NCBI RefSeq assembly: GCF_001443605.1 | Contig: NZ_CP013118.1 | Coordinates: forward strand, 1,623,501 to 1,687,500 | Source of the DNA: Salinivirga cyanobacteriivorans | GTDB taxonomy: Bacteria; Bacteroidota; Bacteroidia; Bacteroidales; Salinivirgaceae | Reading direction: 5' to 3' | Length of the DNA: 64,000 bases | Shown here: one piece after another, positions 36,015 to 46,180 of the stretch | Layout: every line of letters begins with the position of its first letter | Numbering within the stretch: position 1 is the first letter of the stretch | Translations under genes and position numbers: made by a program | The notes under the pieces: generated by a model | Told to the model about the DNA's origin: nothing | The model's database searches: none | The model's input: only the letters and a program-made list of their open reading frames with translations

Positions 36015-38828
36015 TTAAAATACATCTGGCATGGGAATTTCTACATAAATAGTTGTTCCCTTGCCTATTTCACTATCTGCGTATATTCGACCTTGATGGT
36101 AACCAACAAACTCCTTACTCACATTGAGACCCAGGCCTGTCCCCATCTCACCGTCGGTACCGGGTGTAAACGAAACATCTTCAGCGGAGAAAAGATACTG
36201 AACTTTTTCTTTATCCATTCCCACGCCATTATCCTCCACCCTTAGTTGCAAGGCGGCTCCTATTTTATCGCAAACAATCCTGACAGTCCCACCCGCATTG
36301 GTAAACTTAATTGCATTCGAAATGATATTTCGCAGAATAGTACTCATCATATTCTTATCAGCATAGGCTTTCTTGCAGGCTTTTATATCCACCAACAGAC
36401 TGACAGACTTTTTCTGAGCGATATCGTTCTGCATAATCAGCACACTATCAAGCAGGCGGTCGAGATCAATTATCTCAGGATCGAATTTGATATGATCTGT
36501 TTGTGCCCTGGACCAATCAAGTAAATTATTCAACAAGCCCAGCGTATGAATCGCTGAATTATGTGTAAGACTGGCCATTTCTTCAACAGAGGCTATACCA
36601 TGCTCAAGGCTGGTTTCTTTAAGAAGCTCCGTATAACCCATTATTACATTAAAAGAAGATTTCAGGTCATGGGCCATTATGGAGATAAATTTATCTTTGG
36701 TGGCATTAGATTCTTTAAGCTTCTGGTTCTTTTGTTTCAGATTACTGATGTCAGTAAATGTAGCCAGCACATGCAAATCATTACTATCACCCAAATCAAA
36801 TGTATCGGAATGAATTTTCAGCCAGGTAACCCCGTCGGGAAGTCTCACACCCAATATGGAATTATTTCCAGCGCCTTCAGTTTCCAGAACACTTTTCAGA
36901 GGGTACTTATCCAGGGAATAGGGTGCCCCATCTTCATAAACAACCATATTTCGAAAATGCGCTATATCCTTCCCGGTCAAAGGCTTAATATTCAGGATCC
37001 GCTCAGCTGCCTCATTTGATGACACAATTTCTCCTTTTTTATTAATCAGCAGCACGCCCTCTTCCATATTTTGTATCAACTTACGATAGCGTTCTTTGCT
37101 CTCAAACAGCGCCTTTGCTGCCATTTTTCTATCCTGAATATTTCTTGACACACCCAGAATTTCGTGCTCTCCTTTTTTATTAACCCTCACTGATGTGGAC
37201 ACTTCAATCCACACCAGGCTGCCGTCTTTACATGGTTGCTGAAGTTCTTCGGTTGATTCAATCAACGCCCTTGGATTCTTCTCCAGAGTTTTCAAACCTT
37301 CTTCAATGCGCTCCTTCACAAGATCTATGGACTCTGGCGTGAGTGACTCAAAAAGTGTTTGCGCCATAGCCTCTTCAACCGTATACCCCCTCAGTCGCTC
37401 TACCGATGGTGAGATATATGTAAACTTCATCTGTGCAAGATTATAAATCCAAATAACATCACTGACACTGGTTGTAATCATCTCATAAAGCTCCTGTTGC
37501 TCTTGCACCTCTAACTCCAGCTCTTTTCTATCAGAAATATCCCGGACAAAAGTAAACACACGTCTAATATCAGGGTCATGTAAAAAACTTTGTCCATGGG
37601 CTTCTACCCAAATATACCCCCTGGTTTTATGTATATGCCGGTATTCGATCCGATGTGTTTGGTCCGGATTTTCAAGGGCAATCTTCCAATGTTTTAAAAC
37701 CTCATCAATATCATCGGGATGAATAACCTCATTGAAAGGCCGTTGTAGTTCTTCCAGCGTAAAACCTGTAAGCTTCTCCGCCGCCGGACTTATAAATAAT
37801 TGGTTACCATCCTCATCAATTTCTACAAATATATCGGTAGACTTATTTACCAGCATGCGATAACGTGATTCCGACAATTTTAGCGCTTCTTCTGCTTTTT
37901 TGCGCATGGTAATATCCTGCAAAAACGCCAATACAGCTGGCTGTCCATAATAATTTATGATAGTCCCGTTTACTAAAAGCCATAGCTGCTCCTGCTTTTG
38001 GTTGACAATTCGGATATCAAAGCTTTCAATAGTTTCCCCGTGTATAATTTCTTTGTAACGTTTTTTGACTATTGGAACATCTTCAGGAACAATCATGGTG
38101 TAGAGTGAATCGGAATAGTCATTTTCCGGATAACCTAATATTTTTTGTGTTGCGATGTTCCCCCATACAATTCTTTCATTTTGTATAACAATTATACCCT
38201 CAGTTGTATTATTCAGCACCTTATCATAAAGCTCTTTGTTTCCGCCAATGTGCTTATCCGCATTGTAGCTGTTCAAATGGGATTGAATCAATGCCCGAAA
38301 ACTTTCCATAGCACTTTTTGATAAGCTTAACTGCTTTTCAGAAATTTCAGCTGACAGGCTTATTAAACCTACCCAGAAACCATCCTTTTCGGCTACTTTT
38401 GCGCTATACAACAAAGCTTTAGATCGCTCATTTTCAAACCATTTCACAAACGACTGGAAAGTTTCACAACTCAAACCTCTCAACCCCTCAACTTTTCTAA
38501 ATTCCGGTCTGAAAAAATCTTCCACCACATTATGCACGAAACATCTTTTACCTTGTAATTGATGATGGTTAAAACCATTTTTCAATCTTTTATCATCTGG
38601 CAAAAAAGCTATATCGATTACAAAACCTTCTGTGCTGTTAGAGTGAACAATAACGTATGCTGCGCTACGGTCAATAGCCTGAAGCATATTGATCATTGAT
38701 TCGATAGTGGTTAAAGCTTCAGCGGACAAAAAACGATCATGGCCAACAAGAGAATTTACATCCAGGCCAACAGTATTCTTGCCACTAATTCTTTGCGCAG
38801 TTAAATATGTATATTTTTCTCTAGCCAT
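36015..38828 (-). CDS. Soluble multi-PAS sensor histidine kinase
   Basis: A 937-aa protein without membrane segments. The N-terminal about 190 residues form an unassigned sensor region; four PAS repeats follow (about 200-315, 320-440, 445-570, 575-700; seen by the repeated PxxxxG/GF and RDITERK-like ends such as FVRDISDRKELE). HisKA has FISIMAHDLKSSFNVIMGYTELL; the ATPase domain has the N box NIISNAIKFTNAGGT and GTGLGLNVSKEF. It should autophosphorylate on the MAHDLK His. No response regulator is adjacent, so it is an orphan kinase. The signal may be redox, light or small molecules via PAS. Confidence 0.93.
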   Translation of the reverse strand: MAREKYTYLTAQRISGKNTVGLDVNSLVGHDRFLSAEALTTIESMINMLQAIDRSAAYVIVHSNSTEGFVIDIAFLPDDKRLKNGFNHHQLQGKRCFVHNVVEDFFRPEFRKVEGLRGLSCETFQSFVKWFENERSKALLYSAKVAEKDGFWVGLISLSAEISEKQLSLSKSAMESFRALIQSHLNSYNADKHIGGNKELYDKVLNNTTEGIIVIQNERIVWGNIATQKILGYPENDYSDSLYTMIVPEDVPIVKKRYKEIIHGETIESFDIRIVNQKQEQLWLLVNGTIINYYGQPAVLAFLQDITMRKKAEEALKLSESRYRMLVNKSTDIFVEIDEDGNQLFISPAAEKLTGFTLEELQRPFNEVIHPDDIDEVLKHWKIALENPDQTHRIEYRHIHKTRGYIWVEAHGQSFLHDPDIRRVFTFVRDISDRKELELEVQEQQELYEMITTSVSDVIWIYNLAQMKFTYISPSVERLRGYTVEEAMAQTLFESLTPESIDLVKERIEEGLKTLEKNPRALIESTEELQQPCKDGSLVWIEVSTSVRVNKKGEHEILGVSRNIQDRKMAAKALFESKERYRKLIQNMEEGVLLINKKGEIVSSNEAAERILNIKPLTGKDIAHFRNMVVYEDGAPYSLDKYPLKSVLETEGAGNNSILGVRLPDGVTWLKIHSDTFDLGDSNDLHVLATFTDISNLKQKNQKLKESNATKDKFISIMAHDLKSSFNVIMGYTELLKETSLEHGIASVEEMASLTHNSAIHTLGLLNNLLDWSRAQTDHIKFDPEIIDLDRLLDSVLIMQNDIAQKKSVSLLVDIKACKKAYADKNMMSTILRNIISNAIKFTNAGGTVRIVCDKIGAALQLRVEDNGVGMDKEKVQYLFSAEDVSFTPGTDGEMGTGLGLNVSKEFVGYHQGRIYADSEIGKGTTIYVEIPMPDVF

Positions 38829-39080
38829 CCAGCAGTGGTAACAATCTCATTGCTTAAGCCATAAATTATTGGCTTTGTTGTTTGCAATATAAAAAAAAGG
38901 ATTCAAAAAAACATGATATTTTGTTAAATAGTATCACAAAAACCTATTTACAGAAAACAAATAAACACTCAAAAAAACTACAAAACAGAGAATTATAAGA
39001 CAAATAAAATCTTAATAAAAATCAAACCCCGGGGCAAAAAGACCAGGACACAATTAAACAACAATCAACAAAATATTGAT

Positions 39081-40163
39081 TTATTCCTGTTCTAGGTTAT
39101 ACTCACTAAGCAAGATCCGCCAATCAGTACTTTCTATAATTTTAAGCAGTTCATTGCCTATGATTTCCTTTTTGTTTTCAGACATCTTTTCTGTGAAACC
39201 AAAAGCGTAAAGTTGAGGATTATAGCGAATCGGCAATACATCAAAACGGTCAAGTGAATCTAACCCGGAAATATAAGTAAGCTGTGGAACATCGTGAGAT
39301 ACAGCGTCCACTTCTCCTTTTTCAAGGGCTTTTACACAAGCTTTAAGGCTTTGATAAGGGTATAACTCTTTAAAAAAACGTTGTTCTAAGAACACTTGAG
39401 TAGCAGAGTTATCAATTACCGCAATTCTTTTTTCTTTAAAATCTTTTATTTTATTCTGATTCCAGCTAAGTTGATTCACCGTTAGTGAAGATGCAATAGA
39501 AGCCGTGAAACCAGAGATAATGATAATGGCAGCAAACATCCATATCAGAGCAATTACTCTACCGCCGCTGGTACGTGGTGATTTATCGCCATATCCCACG
39601 GTAGTCATTGTAACGGCCGACCACCAAATACCACTCCACAAGCCTTTGATCCCGGGTTTAAATTCTTCAGGATTTTTGCGATGTTCAAAAATCCAGGCCA
39701 GGGTGCCAAAAATAAAAACCACTAAAAACAATGCGCCTATAGCCCTCAAGAAATTCAATGAAAAAAATGAACTGATAAATTGCAATCCCTTCTCGAAAGA
39801 GCTCACAGAATTCACCATTACCGATGAATTGGAAATATAATAAGGAGGTGAAAAATCCATTACTTCACTTCGTATACTATTAATCGTAAGTGGATTTAAA
39901 GTCATATCTATTTTGTCTTGCGCAAGGCCTTTAATTACCTCATCAAGCGTCATTTTTTTTAATTTGTAAGGATATCCTGTCTCCCGCTGAATACTTTCCC
40001 ATAACCAAATACTTATGCCATCAAGATTGTCGCCATTTTCAATAATAAATGGAGCTGACGGGTAATAGCCTATTACCAGCGTATCATTGGATTTATCTGT
40101 TTTGGCTGAAACCAGGACGGCACCCGCCAATATGATTACAATTATAGAAATAATTTTCTTCAT
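39081..40163 (-). CDS. Prokaryotic ionotropic glutamate receptor-like K+ channel (GluR0-type)
   Basis: A 360-aa secreted-then-membrane protein. Signal peptide or N-terminal helix (residues 1-20); first lobe of a periplasmic-binding-protein domain (IGYYPSAPF, DMTLNPLTINSIR); first helix (~138-160); pore loop TMTTVGYGDKS with the K+ filter TVGYGD at 188-193; second helix (~205-225); then the second binding lobe with ISGLDSLDRFDVL. This interleaved bi-lobed binding domain split by a K+ channel is the architecture of GluR0. Ligand binding should gate K+ flux. Typical filter and binding-lobe spacing argue for an intact gene. Confidence 0.85.
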   Translation of the reverse strand: MKKIISIIVIILAGAVLVSAKTDKSNDTLVIGYYPSAPFIIENGDNLDGISIWLWESIQRETGYPYKLKKMTLDEVIKGLAQDKIDMTLNPLTINSIRSEVMDFSPPYYISNSSVMVNSVSSFEKGLQFISSFFSLNFLRAIGALFLVVFIFGTLAWIFEHRKNPEEFKPGIKGLWSGIWWSAVTMTTVGYGDKSPRTSGGRVIALIWMFAAIIIISGFTASIASSLTVNQLSWNQNKIKDFKEKRIAVIDNSATQVFLEQRFFKELYPYQSLKACVKALEKGEVDAVSHDVPQLTYISGLDSLDRFDVLPIRYNPQLYAFGFTEKMSENKKEIIGNELLKIIESTDWRILLSEYNLEQE

Positions 40164-40260
40164 GACTTTTGATTGAGTTATTTATGGATAAATTTGACAC
40201 AAAAAAACAAATTAACCTGTAAAAATCCTACAAGTCTGCCAATGTTAAATGTTAATAAAA

Positions 40261-40539
40261 TTAAACCTCAACAATGTAGTTATCTAAAACATTGACCCGC
40301 ACCTCTTCAGGCCGGTCACTCACCAGGTCATAATCGATTACTACATTATTTCTCACCCTGAGATGTGCCACAGGATAAGCCTTTACAGTGACTTCATCGG
40401 GCACAGTCCCGTTAGCATAACGGTCTTTTACGCGTTCCATATTCTCCACTTCGTCTTTATGAACCGCATAAACACGATCTTCATCTGTTACATCTCTGAA
40501 AATCGTATAATCATCAGTAGTTCTAAGTTTTTTCGCCAT
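40261..40539 (-). CDS. Small hypothetical protein
   Basis: A 92-aa charged protein with no hydrophobic segment and a start that is the first Met. It contains a C-terminal beta-rich part (VTVKAYPVAHLRVRNNVVIDYDLV). No family is recognised. It sits divergent from leuS with 306 nt between. Confidence 0.5.
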   Translation of the reverse strand: MAKKLRTTDDYTIFRDVTDEDRVYAVHKDEVENMERVKDRYANGTVPDEVTVKAYPVAHLRVRNNVVIDYDLVSDRPEEVRVNVLDNYIVEV

Positions 40540-40789
40540 ATCACTAATTTTATTAAAGGGCGGTTAAACATCTATCTTGTCATAGTTACGAAAAATTCAG
40601 CAGAAAAGCAACAACATCGATTAATCAAACAGATGACGATAATTAAAAACTACATACCAGTCCATTGTAAATAAATTAAAACGCTGTTAAAGAACCCCTA
40701 ATATTTTTACAATATCCTGTTTTACAATCTACCCAGATAGAAACCTGTCCTACAATATTTTATAGTATTGCATTTCACGAAACATCTTC

Positions 40790-40820
40790 TTTGTATATCA
40801 AACGAATATTTATAATTTTG
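40790..40820 (+). promoter_or_regulatory. leuS promoter, Bacteroidota consensus
   Basis: TTTG at 40790-40793 and TAATTTTG at 40813-40820 are separated by exactly 19 nt, a perfect match to the primary-sigma promoter of this phylum. Transcription should start near 40826, giving a leader of about 20 nt. The rest of the 306-nt leuS upstream interval shows nothing else. Confidence 0.8.
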
Positions 40821-40845
40821 CCGCGTTAAAATTTAATTCAATCAA

Positions 40846-43626
40846 ATGGAATACTCTTTTAATAAGATAGAGCCTAAATGGCAGGACTACTGGCGTAACC
40901 ACAACACCTACAAGGTTGAAGTTGACAAAAGTAAACCTAAGTTTTACGTGCTCGATATGTTCCCCTATCCATCAGGAGCCGGACTACATGTGGGGCATCC
41001 TTTGGGATATATCGCATCTGACATTTATGCCCGCTTTAAAAGGCAAAAAGGATTCAATGTATTGCATCCAATGGGCTACGATGCTTATGGTTTGCCGGCA
41101 GAACAATATGCCATCCAAACCGGACAACATCCTGCCATCACAACCGAAAACAACATTAAGCGGTACCGTGAGCAACTTGACAAAATAGGTTTTTCATTTG
41201 ATTGGAATCGTGAAGTGCGCACCTGTGATCCCGACTATTACAAATGGACACAATGGGCATTTATACAAATGTTTCAACATTGGTTCAACGAACAAACCCA
41301 AAAAGCTGAACCAATAGACACACTTATCGCAGAATTTAATGAGTCTGGCAACCACAAAGTTAAAGCCTCAGCTTCTCCCGTCGATAGTTTTACGGCTGAA
41401 AAGTGGAAAACCATGACTGAAAAGGAGCAGCAGGAGATTTTATTAAGCTACAGAATAGCCTACCTGGCAGACACCGTGGTAAACTGGTGCCCTGAGCTTG
41501 GTACTGTTTTAGCCAACGATGAAGTTAAAGATGGTGTATCGGTACGTGGCGGACATCCGGTAGTGCAAAAAACCATGCGCCAGTGGTCATTGAGAGTTTC
41601 AGCCTATGCAGAACGATTATTACAGGGACTGGAAAAAGTTGACTGGAGCGACTCTTTAAAAGAGATTCAACGCAATTGGATTGGCAAAAGTACGGGTGCA
41701 GCAGTAGACTTCAAAATAGATGGGCACGACCATAGCCTGGAAATTTTCACTACCCGCCCCGACACACTTTACGGAGCCACTTTTATGGTGCTCGCTCCTG
41801 AACATGACCTGGTGCGTGAAATAGCTGCTTCAGATAAAAAACAGGAAGTTGAAGATTACATAAAATGGGCACTTAACCGTAATGAACGCGAGCGCATTGC
41901 CGATGCAAAAAGCATCACCGGAGTTTTCACTGGTGCCTATGGCATTAACCCAATTACGAATGAAAAAATTCCGATCTGGATTGCTGACTACGTTTTGATG
42001 GGATATGGTACAGGAGCCATAATGGCTGTACCGGCACACGACAGCCGCGACTTTGCATTTGCCAAACACTTCGGACTATCGATTAAACAGGTTGTGGTAG
42101 GCCATAACGACAGTGAATCGGACCCGGCAAACTGGGATGACTCCTATGATGCCAAAGAGGGTAAACTCATCAATTCAGACATCATCAACGGGCTTGATGT
42201 ACCTGAAGCAATCACTAAAATAACTGATCACATACAAAGATCCGGAATTGGTAAGAAGCAAACCAATTACAAACTGCGCGATGCAATCTTCAGCCGCCAG
42301 CGTTATTGGGGTGAACCCTTCCCGGTGTACTACAAAAACGACATGCCCTATGTACTCGAAGAAGATAAACTCCCGCTGGAGCTTCCGGAAGTAGACAAAT
42401 ACCTGCCAACAGAAGATGGTCAGCCACCTTTGGGCAGGGCACAAAACTGGACCACAGAAGAAGGATACCCGCTTGAACTCAATACGATGCCAGGCTTTGC
42501 AGGCTCATCGGCTTATTACATCCGTTACATGGACCCACACAACAACGAAGCCCTTGTTTCGAAAGAAGCAAACAGCTACTGGCAGGATGTAGATTTGTAT
42601 ATCGGCGGCACAGAGCACGCCACAGGTCACCTGATTTATTCGCGTTTCTGGAATAAGTTCCTTTTCGATATTGGCATTGTCGAGAAAGAGGAACCTTACA
42701 AAAAACTCATCAACCAGGGAATGATCCAGGGACGCTCAAACTTTGTTTATCGCATAAAAGGCGAAAACAAGTTTGTATCATACAGCCTTCGAAAACAATA
42801 TGATGTAACGCCAATTCACGTAGATGTGAACATTGTGGATAATGATGTACTTGACGTGGATGCATTTCGCAAATGGCGACCCGAGTTTAAAGATGCCGAA
42901 TTCATCCTGGAAGATGGTAAATATGTTTGCGGCTACGCGGTAGAAAAAATGTCGAAGTCGATGTTCAACGTTGTGAACCCCGACGATATAATTGCACATT
43001 ATGGTGCAGATACACTGCGCCTGTACGAAATGTTCCTCGGGCCAGTTGAACAAAGCAAACCCTGGGATACAAAAGGTATTGACGGAGTGCACCGCTTTCT
43101 GAAAAAATTCTGGCGCCTCTATTTTGAAGGAGACAAGCTCCTGTTAAACGATGAGGCTCCAAATGAAAAAGAGCTAAAAATACTGCACAAAACCATACAT
43201 AAAATCGAACACGACATAGAGCGGTTTTCTTATAATACGGCCATTAGTGCATTTATGATATGTGTAAATGATTTGGCAGACCTAAAGTGTCACAAACGCG
43301 CCATACTTAAACCATTGACCGTTATGCTCAGCCCGTTTGCACCGCATATAGCAGAAGAGCTATGGCAAATAAGCGGTCACGAAAGCACGATTGTCGATGC
43401 TGAATTTCCGGCCTATGATGAGCAATATCTAAAAGAGGACGAAATTGAGTACCCGGTTTCTTTTAACGGCAAAACCAGATTTAAACTGAGCTTACCTGCC
43501 GATGCCAGCAAAGATGAAATCGAAAAAACAGTACTCGACCACGAAAAATCGCAAAAATACCTTGATGGTAAAACCCCCAGGAAGGTCATTATTGTGCCCA
43601 AAAGAATTATCAATATTGTAGTTTAA
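40846..43626 (+). CDS. leuS: Leucine--tRNA ligase
   Basis: A 926-aa class I synthetase. It has the HIGH-type motif LHVGHPLGY (residues ~46-54), the editing domain with [15 protein letters not shown], and the KMSKS motif [10 protein letters not shown] near residue 700. The C-terminal tRNA-binding helical domain includes [13 protein letters not shown]. It charges tRNA-Leu and proofreads. Length is as for other Bacteroidota LeuS, which carry extra inserts. Confidence 0.97.
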   Translation: MEYSFNKIEPKWQDYWRNHNTYKVEVDKSKPKFYVLDMFPYPSGAGLHVGHPLGYIASDIYARFKRQKGFNVLHPMGYDAYGLPAEQYAIQTGQHPAITTENNIKRYREQLDKIGFSFDWNREVRTCDPDYYKWTQWAFIQMFQHWFNEQTQKAEPIDTLIAEFNESGNHKVKASASPVDSFTAEKWKTMTEKEQQEILLSYRIAYLADTVVNWCPELGTVLANDEVKDGVSVRGGHPVVQKTMRQWSLRVSAYAERLLQGLEKVDWSDSLKEIQRNWIGKSTGAAVDFKIDGHDHSLEIFTTRPDTLYGATFMVLAPEHDLVREIAASDKKQEVEDYIKWALNRNERERIADAKSITGVFTGAYGINPITNEKIPIWIADYVLMGYGTGAIMAVPAHDSRDFAFAKHFGLSIKQVVVGHNDSESDPANWDDSYDAKEGKLINSDIINGLDVPEAITKITDHIQRSGIGKKQTNYKLRDAIFSRQRYWGEPFPVYYKNDMPYVLEEDKLPLELPEVDKYLPTEDGQPPLGRAQNWTTEEGYPLELNTMPGFAGSSAYYIRYMDPHNNEALVSKEANSYWQDVDLYIGGTEHATGHLIYSRFWNKFLFDIGIVEKEEPYKKLINQGMIQGRSNFVYRIKGENKFVSYSLRKQYDVTPIHVDVNIVDNDVLDVDAFRKWRPEFKDAEFILEDGKYVCGYAVEKMSKSMFNVVNPDDIIAHYGADTLRLYEMFLGPVEQSKPWDTKGIDGVHRFLKKFWRLYFEGDKLLLNDEAPNEKELKILHKTIHKIEHDIERFSYNTAISAFMICVNDLADLKCHKRAILKPLTVMLSPFAPHIAEELWQISGHESTIVDAEFPAYDEQYLKEDEIEYPVSFNGKTRFKLSLPADASKDEIEKTVLDHEKSQKYLDGKTPRKVIIVPKRIINIVV

Positions 43627-43643
43627 CATTTCATTTGAAAAAC

Positions 43644-43687
43644 AAAGTCATAAATCGCTTGTTAATCAGCAAGGTTTTATGACTTTT
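43644..43687 (+). terminator. leuS terminator
   Basis: An imperfect hairpin with arms AAAGTCATAAA and TTTATGACTTT, plus an inner CTTG/CAAG pairing, 17 nt after the leuS stop, ending in T residues. Confidence 0.7.
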
Positions 43688-43709
43688 GCACTATAAAAAA
43701 GAGAGCAAT

Positions 43710-44594
43710 ATGTTCAGGGCGTTCCCATTACGAACCACAAAGCAGGATGTATTAAAAGAAATGCGCAGGTGGGTGATTATGACCTTTGGCCTTTTCATTA
43801 ATGCCTTTGCATGGACTGCATTTCTTATTCCATCTAAGATTATTGGTGGTGGACTGAGCGGTATCTCCACGATCATTTTTTACATGACAGGTATACCCGT
43901 GGGTGTGGTTTATTTAATCATCAATATTTTGTTGGTTTTAATTGCCATCAAAATTCTGGGAGCCAGTTTTGGTGTAAAAACCATATTTAGTGTTCTGGTA
44001 TTGGGTGGATTTCTTTCGCTTTTGCAAGGACTTATTAAAGAGCCCCTTGTAGATGACATTTTCCTTTCAGCAGTACTCGGCGGACTATTGGCCGGTGCCG
44101 GAATTGGAATTGTTTTTAATCAGGGCGGAAGCACCGGCGGAACTGACATTTTTGCCATGATCATTAACAAATACCGAAACATTAGCCCCGGCAGACTAAT
44201 TTTATATTTCGACGTTGTCATTATCTCTTCCAGTTACTTTGTATTCGACTCTGTCGAACGTTTGGTTTATGGTTTTGTTACAATGGCAATTGTGGCCTGG
44301 TCTATCGACATGATTATGGCCGGTAACAGGCAATCGACGCAAATCTTCATTTTTTCAAAATATTACGAAGAAATATCAAAAGAACTTAACGAACACATCA
44401 ACCGTGGCATGACACTCCTTGATGCGCAGGGATGGTATTCACGCGAACCCGGCAAAATTGTACTGGTTGTGACACGGAAGCATGAAATGCCTCACGTACT
44501 CAGAATTATAAAATCCATTGATCCTGATGCCTTTATTTCTGTTGCATCTGTAATGGGAACTTATGGCAAAGGATTTGAAAACATACGTGGATAA
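43710..44594 (+). CDS. YitT-family (DUF161/DUF2179) membrane protein
   Basis: A 294-aa membrane protein. About five hydrophobic helices (NAFAWTAFLIPSKIIGGGLSGI and so on) with the GGxxG pattern of YitT repeats form the first 200 residues; a cytoplasmic C-terminal DUF2179 domain follows, with a SREPGKIVLVVTRKHEMPHV strand. I chose the ATG at 43710; a TTG further upstream would add MHYKKESN. Function of the family is not established. Confidence 0.85.
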   Translation: MFRAFPLRTTKQDVLKEMRRWVIMTFGLFINAFAWTAFLIPSKIIGGGLSGISTIIFYMTGIPVGVVYLIINILLVLIAIKILGASFGVKTIFSVLVLGGFLSLLQGLIKEPLVDDIFLSAVLGGLLAGAGIGIVFNQGGSTGGTDIFAMIINKYRNISPGRLILYFDVVIISSSYFVFDSVERLVYGFVTMAIVAWSIDMIMAGNRQSTQIFIFSKYYEEISKELNEHINRGMTLLDAQGWYSREPGKIVLVVTRKHEMPHVLRIIKSIDPDAFISVASVMGTYGKGFENIRG

Positions 44595-44627
44595 TAAGCA
44601 GTTTCAAGAGGTTCAAAATCACACTAT

Positions 44628-46034
44628 ATGAGAAAAAATTTACTCAAGTACATAATTTTTGTTTTACTGGGCGGAGGCATAATTACGCTCCTTATTTCAA
44701 GCATACCTTTCCAGGCCCAGCCCAACCAGAAGGAGAGCAAAGTACTCCCTGTGCCACCGGAACCAAAGCCTGTGATTAAATATGGCATACCGGTCGATTC
44801 ATTTACGGTTGTAAAGGGCAGAATCAGGAGAAATGAAAATTTGTCAGAAATTTTGTCAGATTATAAAGTTTCGCCCCAGGCCATTGAGCAAATCGCACAT
44901 GAGAAAGAGGTATTCGATGTACGAAAAATCAGGCACGGAAAAAATTACAGCGTATTTTGCCGCGAGGACACTTCGGCACAATACTTTGTTTATGAGCACA
45001 CGCCAATCGATTACATAAAAATTGACCTCAGTGATTCAGTGAAGGTATCGAAAGGTAAAAAGGAAGTTACTACTGTGCGTCGCATTGCAAGTGGTTTCAT
45101 TGAAAGCAACCTGTGGAATGCAATGCTAGAATACGATATTGACCCCATGATGTCAATAGAATTATCGGAGATTTATGCATGGAGCATCGACTTTTTCGGG
45201 TTAAAAAAAGGCGATCACTTTTCTGTGATATATGAAGAAGAGTATGTCGATACGGTGCGCGTGGGAATTGGTAAAATTCACTCAGCTCTGTTCAACCACC
45301 GAAACAAAGATTTCTATGCCATCTCTTTCAATCAGGATAGCATAGAGAGTTATTTTGACTCTACCGGTCAGTCGTTACGTCGTACTTTTCTGAAAGCGCC
45401 ACTGCGCTACAGTCGCATATCATCTGGCTTCAGCTACAGAAGGCTGCATCCGGTGCTGAAAATTTACAGGCCACACACAGGTATAGACTACGCAGCACCA
45501 ACAGGAACTCCTGTGCATACCGTCGGTGATGGTGTTGTTGTAAAAAAGAAATACACACGCCAAGGCGGCAGAATTGTTAAAATTAAGCACAATAGTGTTT
45601 ATACAACAGCTTATCTGCACCTTTCCCGTTATGGAAAAGGAATTAAGGTTGGATCACACGTGAAGCAAGGCGAAATAATTGGATATGTTGGCGCGAGTGG
45701 ATTGGCCACAGGACCACACCTCGATTTCAGGTTCTGGAAAAACGGGCAGCCCATTAACCCACTCAAGGTAGAATCGCCGCCTGTTGAACCAGTAAAAAAG
45801 GTTAACCTGGAAGAATACAAGCGTATTAGAGACAAAATGATTGAAGAGCTGAAAGAAGCAGATGAAAAGCTCCACCACAGCAACCCCATATTGGCCGAGC
45901 ACATTATAAAGAAAAGAGCAAAAGACGATGAAGTAATGGACCTGATTGCCCGTTACGAGTACCGCCGAAAAGATATTGACTACCCAAAGGACAGCTATTC
46001 ATTGCCGGGCAATGATGAATGGACTTTACAATAA
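44628..46034 (+). CDS. M23-family peptidoglycan endopeptidase
   Basis: A 468-aa envelope protein: N-terminal anchor (residues 7-25), an OapA-like/inhibitory region (~60-135), a beta-rich middle and the M23 peptidase domain (~262-375). Zinc ligands are His283 and Asp287 (HTGID), and the His at 331 (AYLHLSR) plus the terminal motif GPHLDFRF at 363-370, where the usual second His of HxH is Asp. That HxD variant is common in related proteins and may still be active. A C-terminal ~90-residue charged tail follows. It probably cleaves peptidoglycan cross-links in cell growth. Confidence 0.85.
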   Translation: MRKNLLKYIIFVLLGGGIITLLISSIPFQAQPNQKESKVLPVPPEPKPVIKYGIPVDSFTVVKGRIRRNENLSEILSDYKVSPQAIEQIAHEKEVFDVRKIRHGKNYSVFCREDTSAQYFVYEHTPIDYIKIDLSDSVKVSKGKKEVTTVRRIASGFIESNLWNAMLEYDIDPMMSIELSEIYAWSIDFFGLKKGDHFSVIYEEEYVDTVRVGIGKIHSALFNHRNKDFYAISFNQDSIESYFDSTGQSLRRTFLKAPLRYSRISSGFSYRRLHPVLKIYRPHTGIDYAAPTGTPVHTVGDGVVVKKKYTRQGGRIVKIKHNSVYTTAYLHLSRYGKGIKVGSHVKQGEIIGYVGASGLATGPHLDFRFWKNGQPINPLKVESPPVEPVKKVNLEEYKRIRDKMIEELKEADEKLHHSNPILAEHIIKKRAKDDEVMDLIARYEYRRKDIDYPKDSYSLPGNDEWTLQ

Positions 46035-46057
46035 AATCAATTTGCAACATTTCATTT

Positions 46058-46093
46058 AAAGAAGGGTTATTCAAATAATCCTTCTTTTTTTTG
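46058..46093 (+). terminator. Terminator after the M23 peptidase gene
   Basis: Stem AAGAAGG/CCTTCTT with an extra TTAT/ATAA inner pairing, then an uninterrupted run of T, 24 nt past the stop at 46034. Confidence 0.85.
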
Positions 46094-46180
46094 AACCTCA
46101 AGGCATGAATAATCTACCAGCTACCATCAGATTATTTTTACAGGAAATATTTTAACCATATCTTAGGAAAAAATTCAGCT

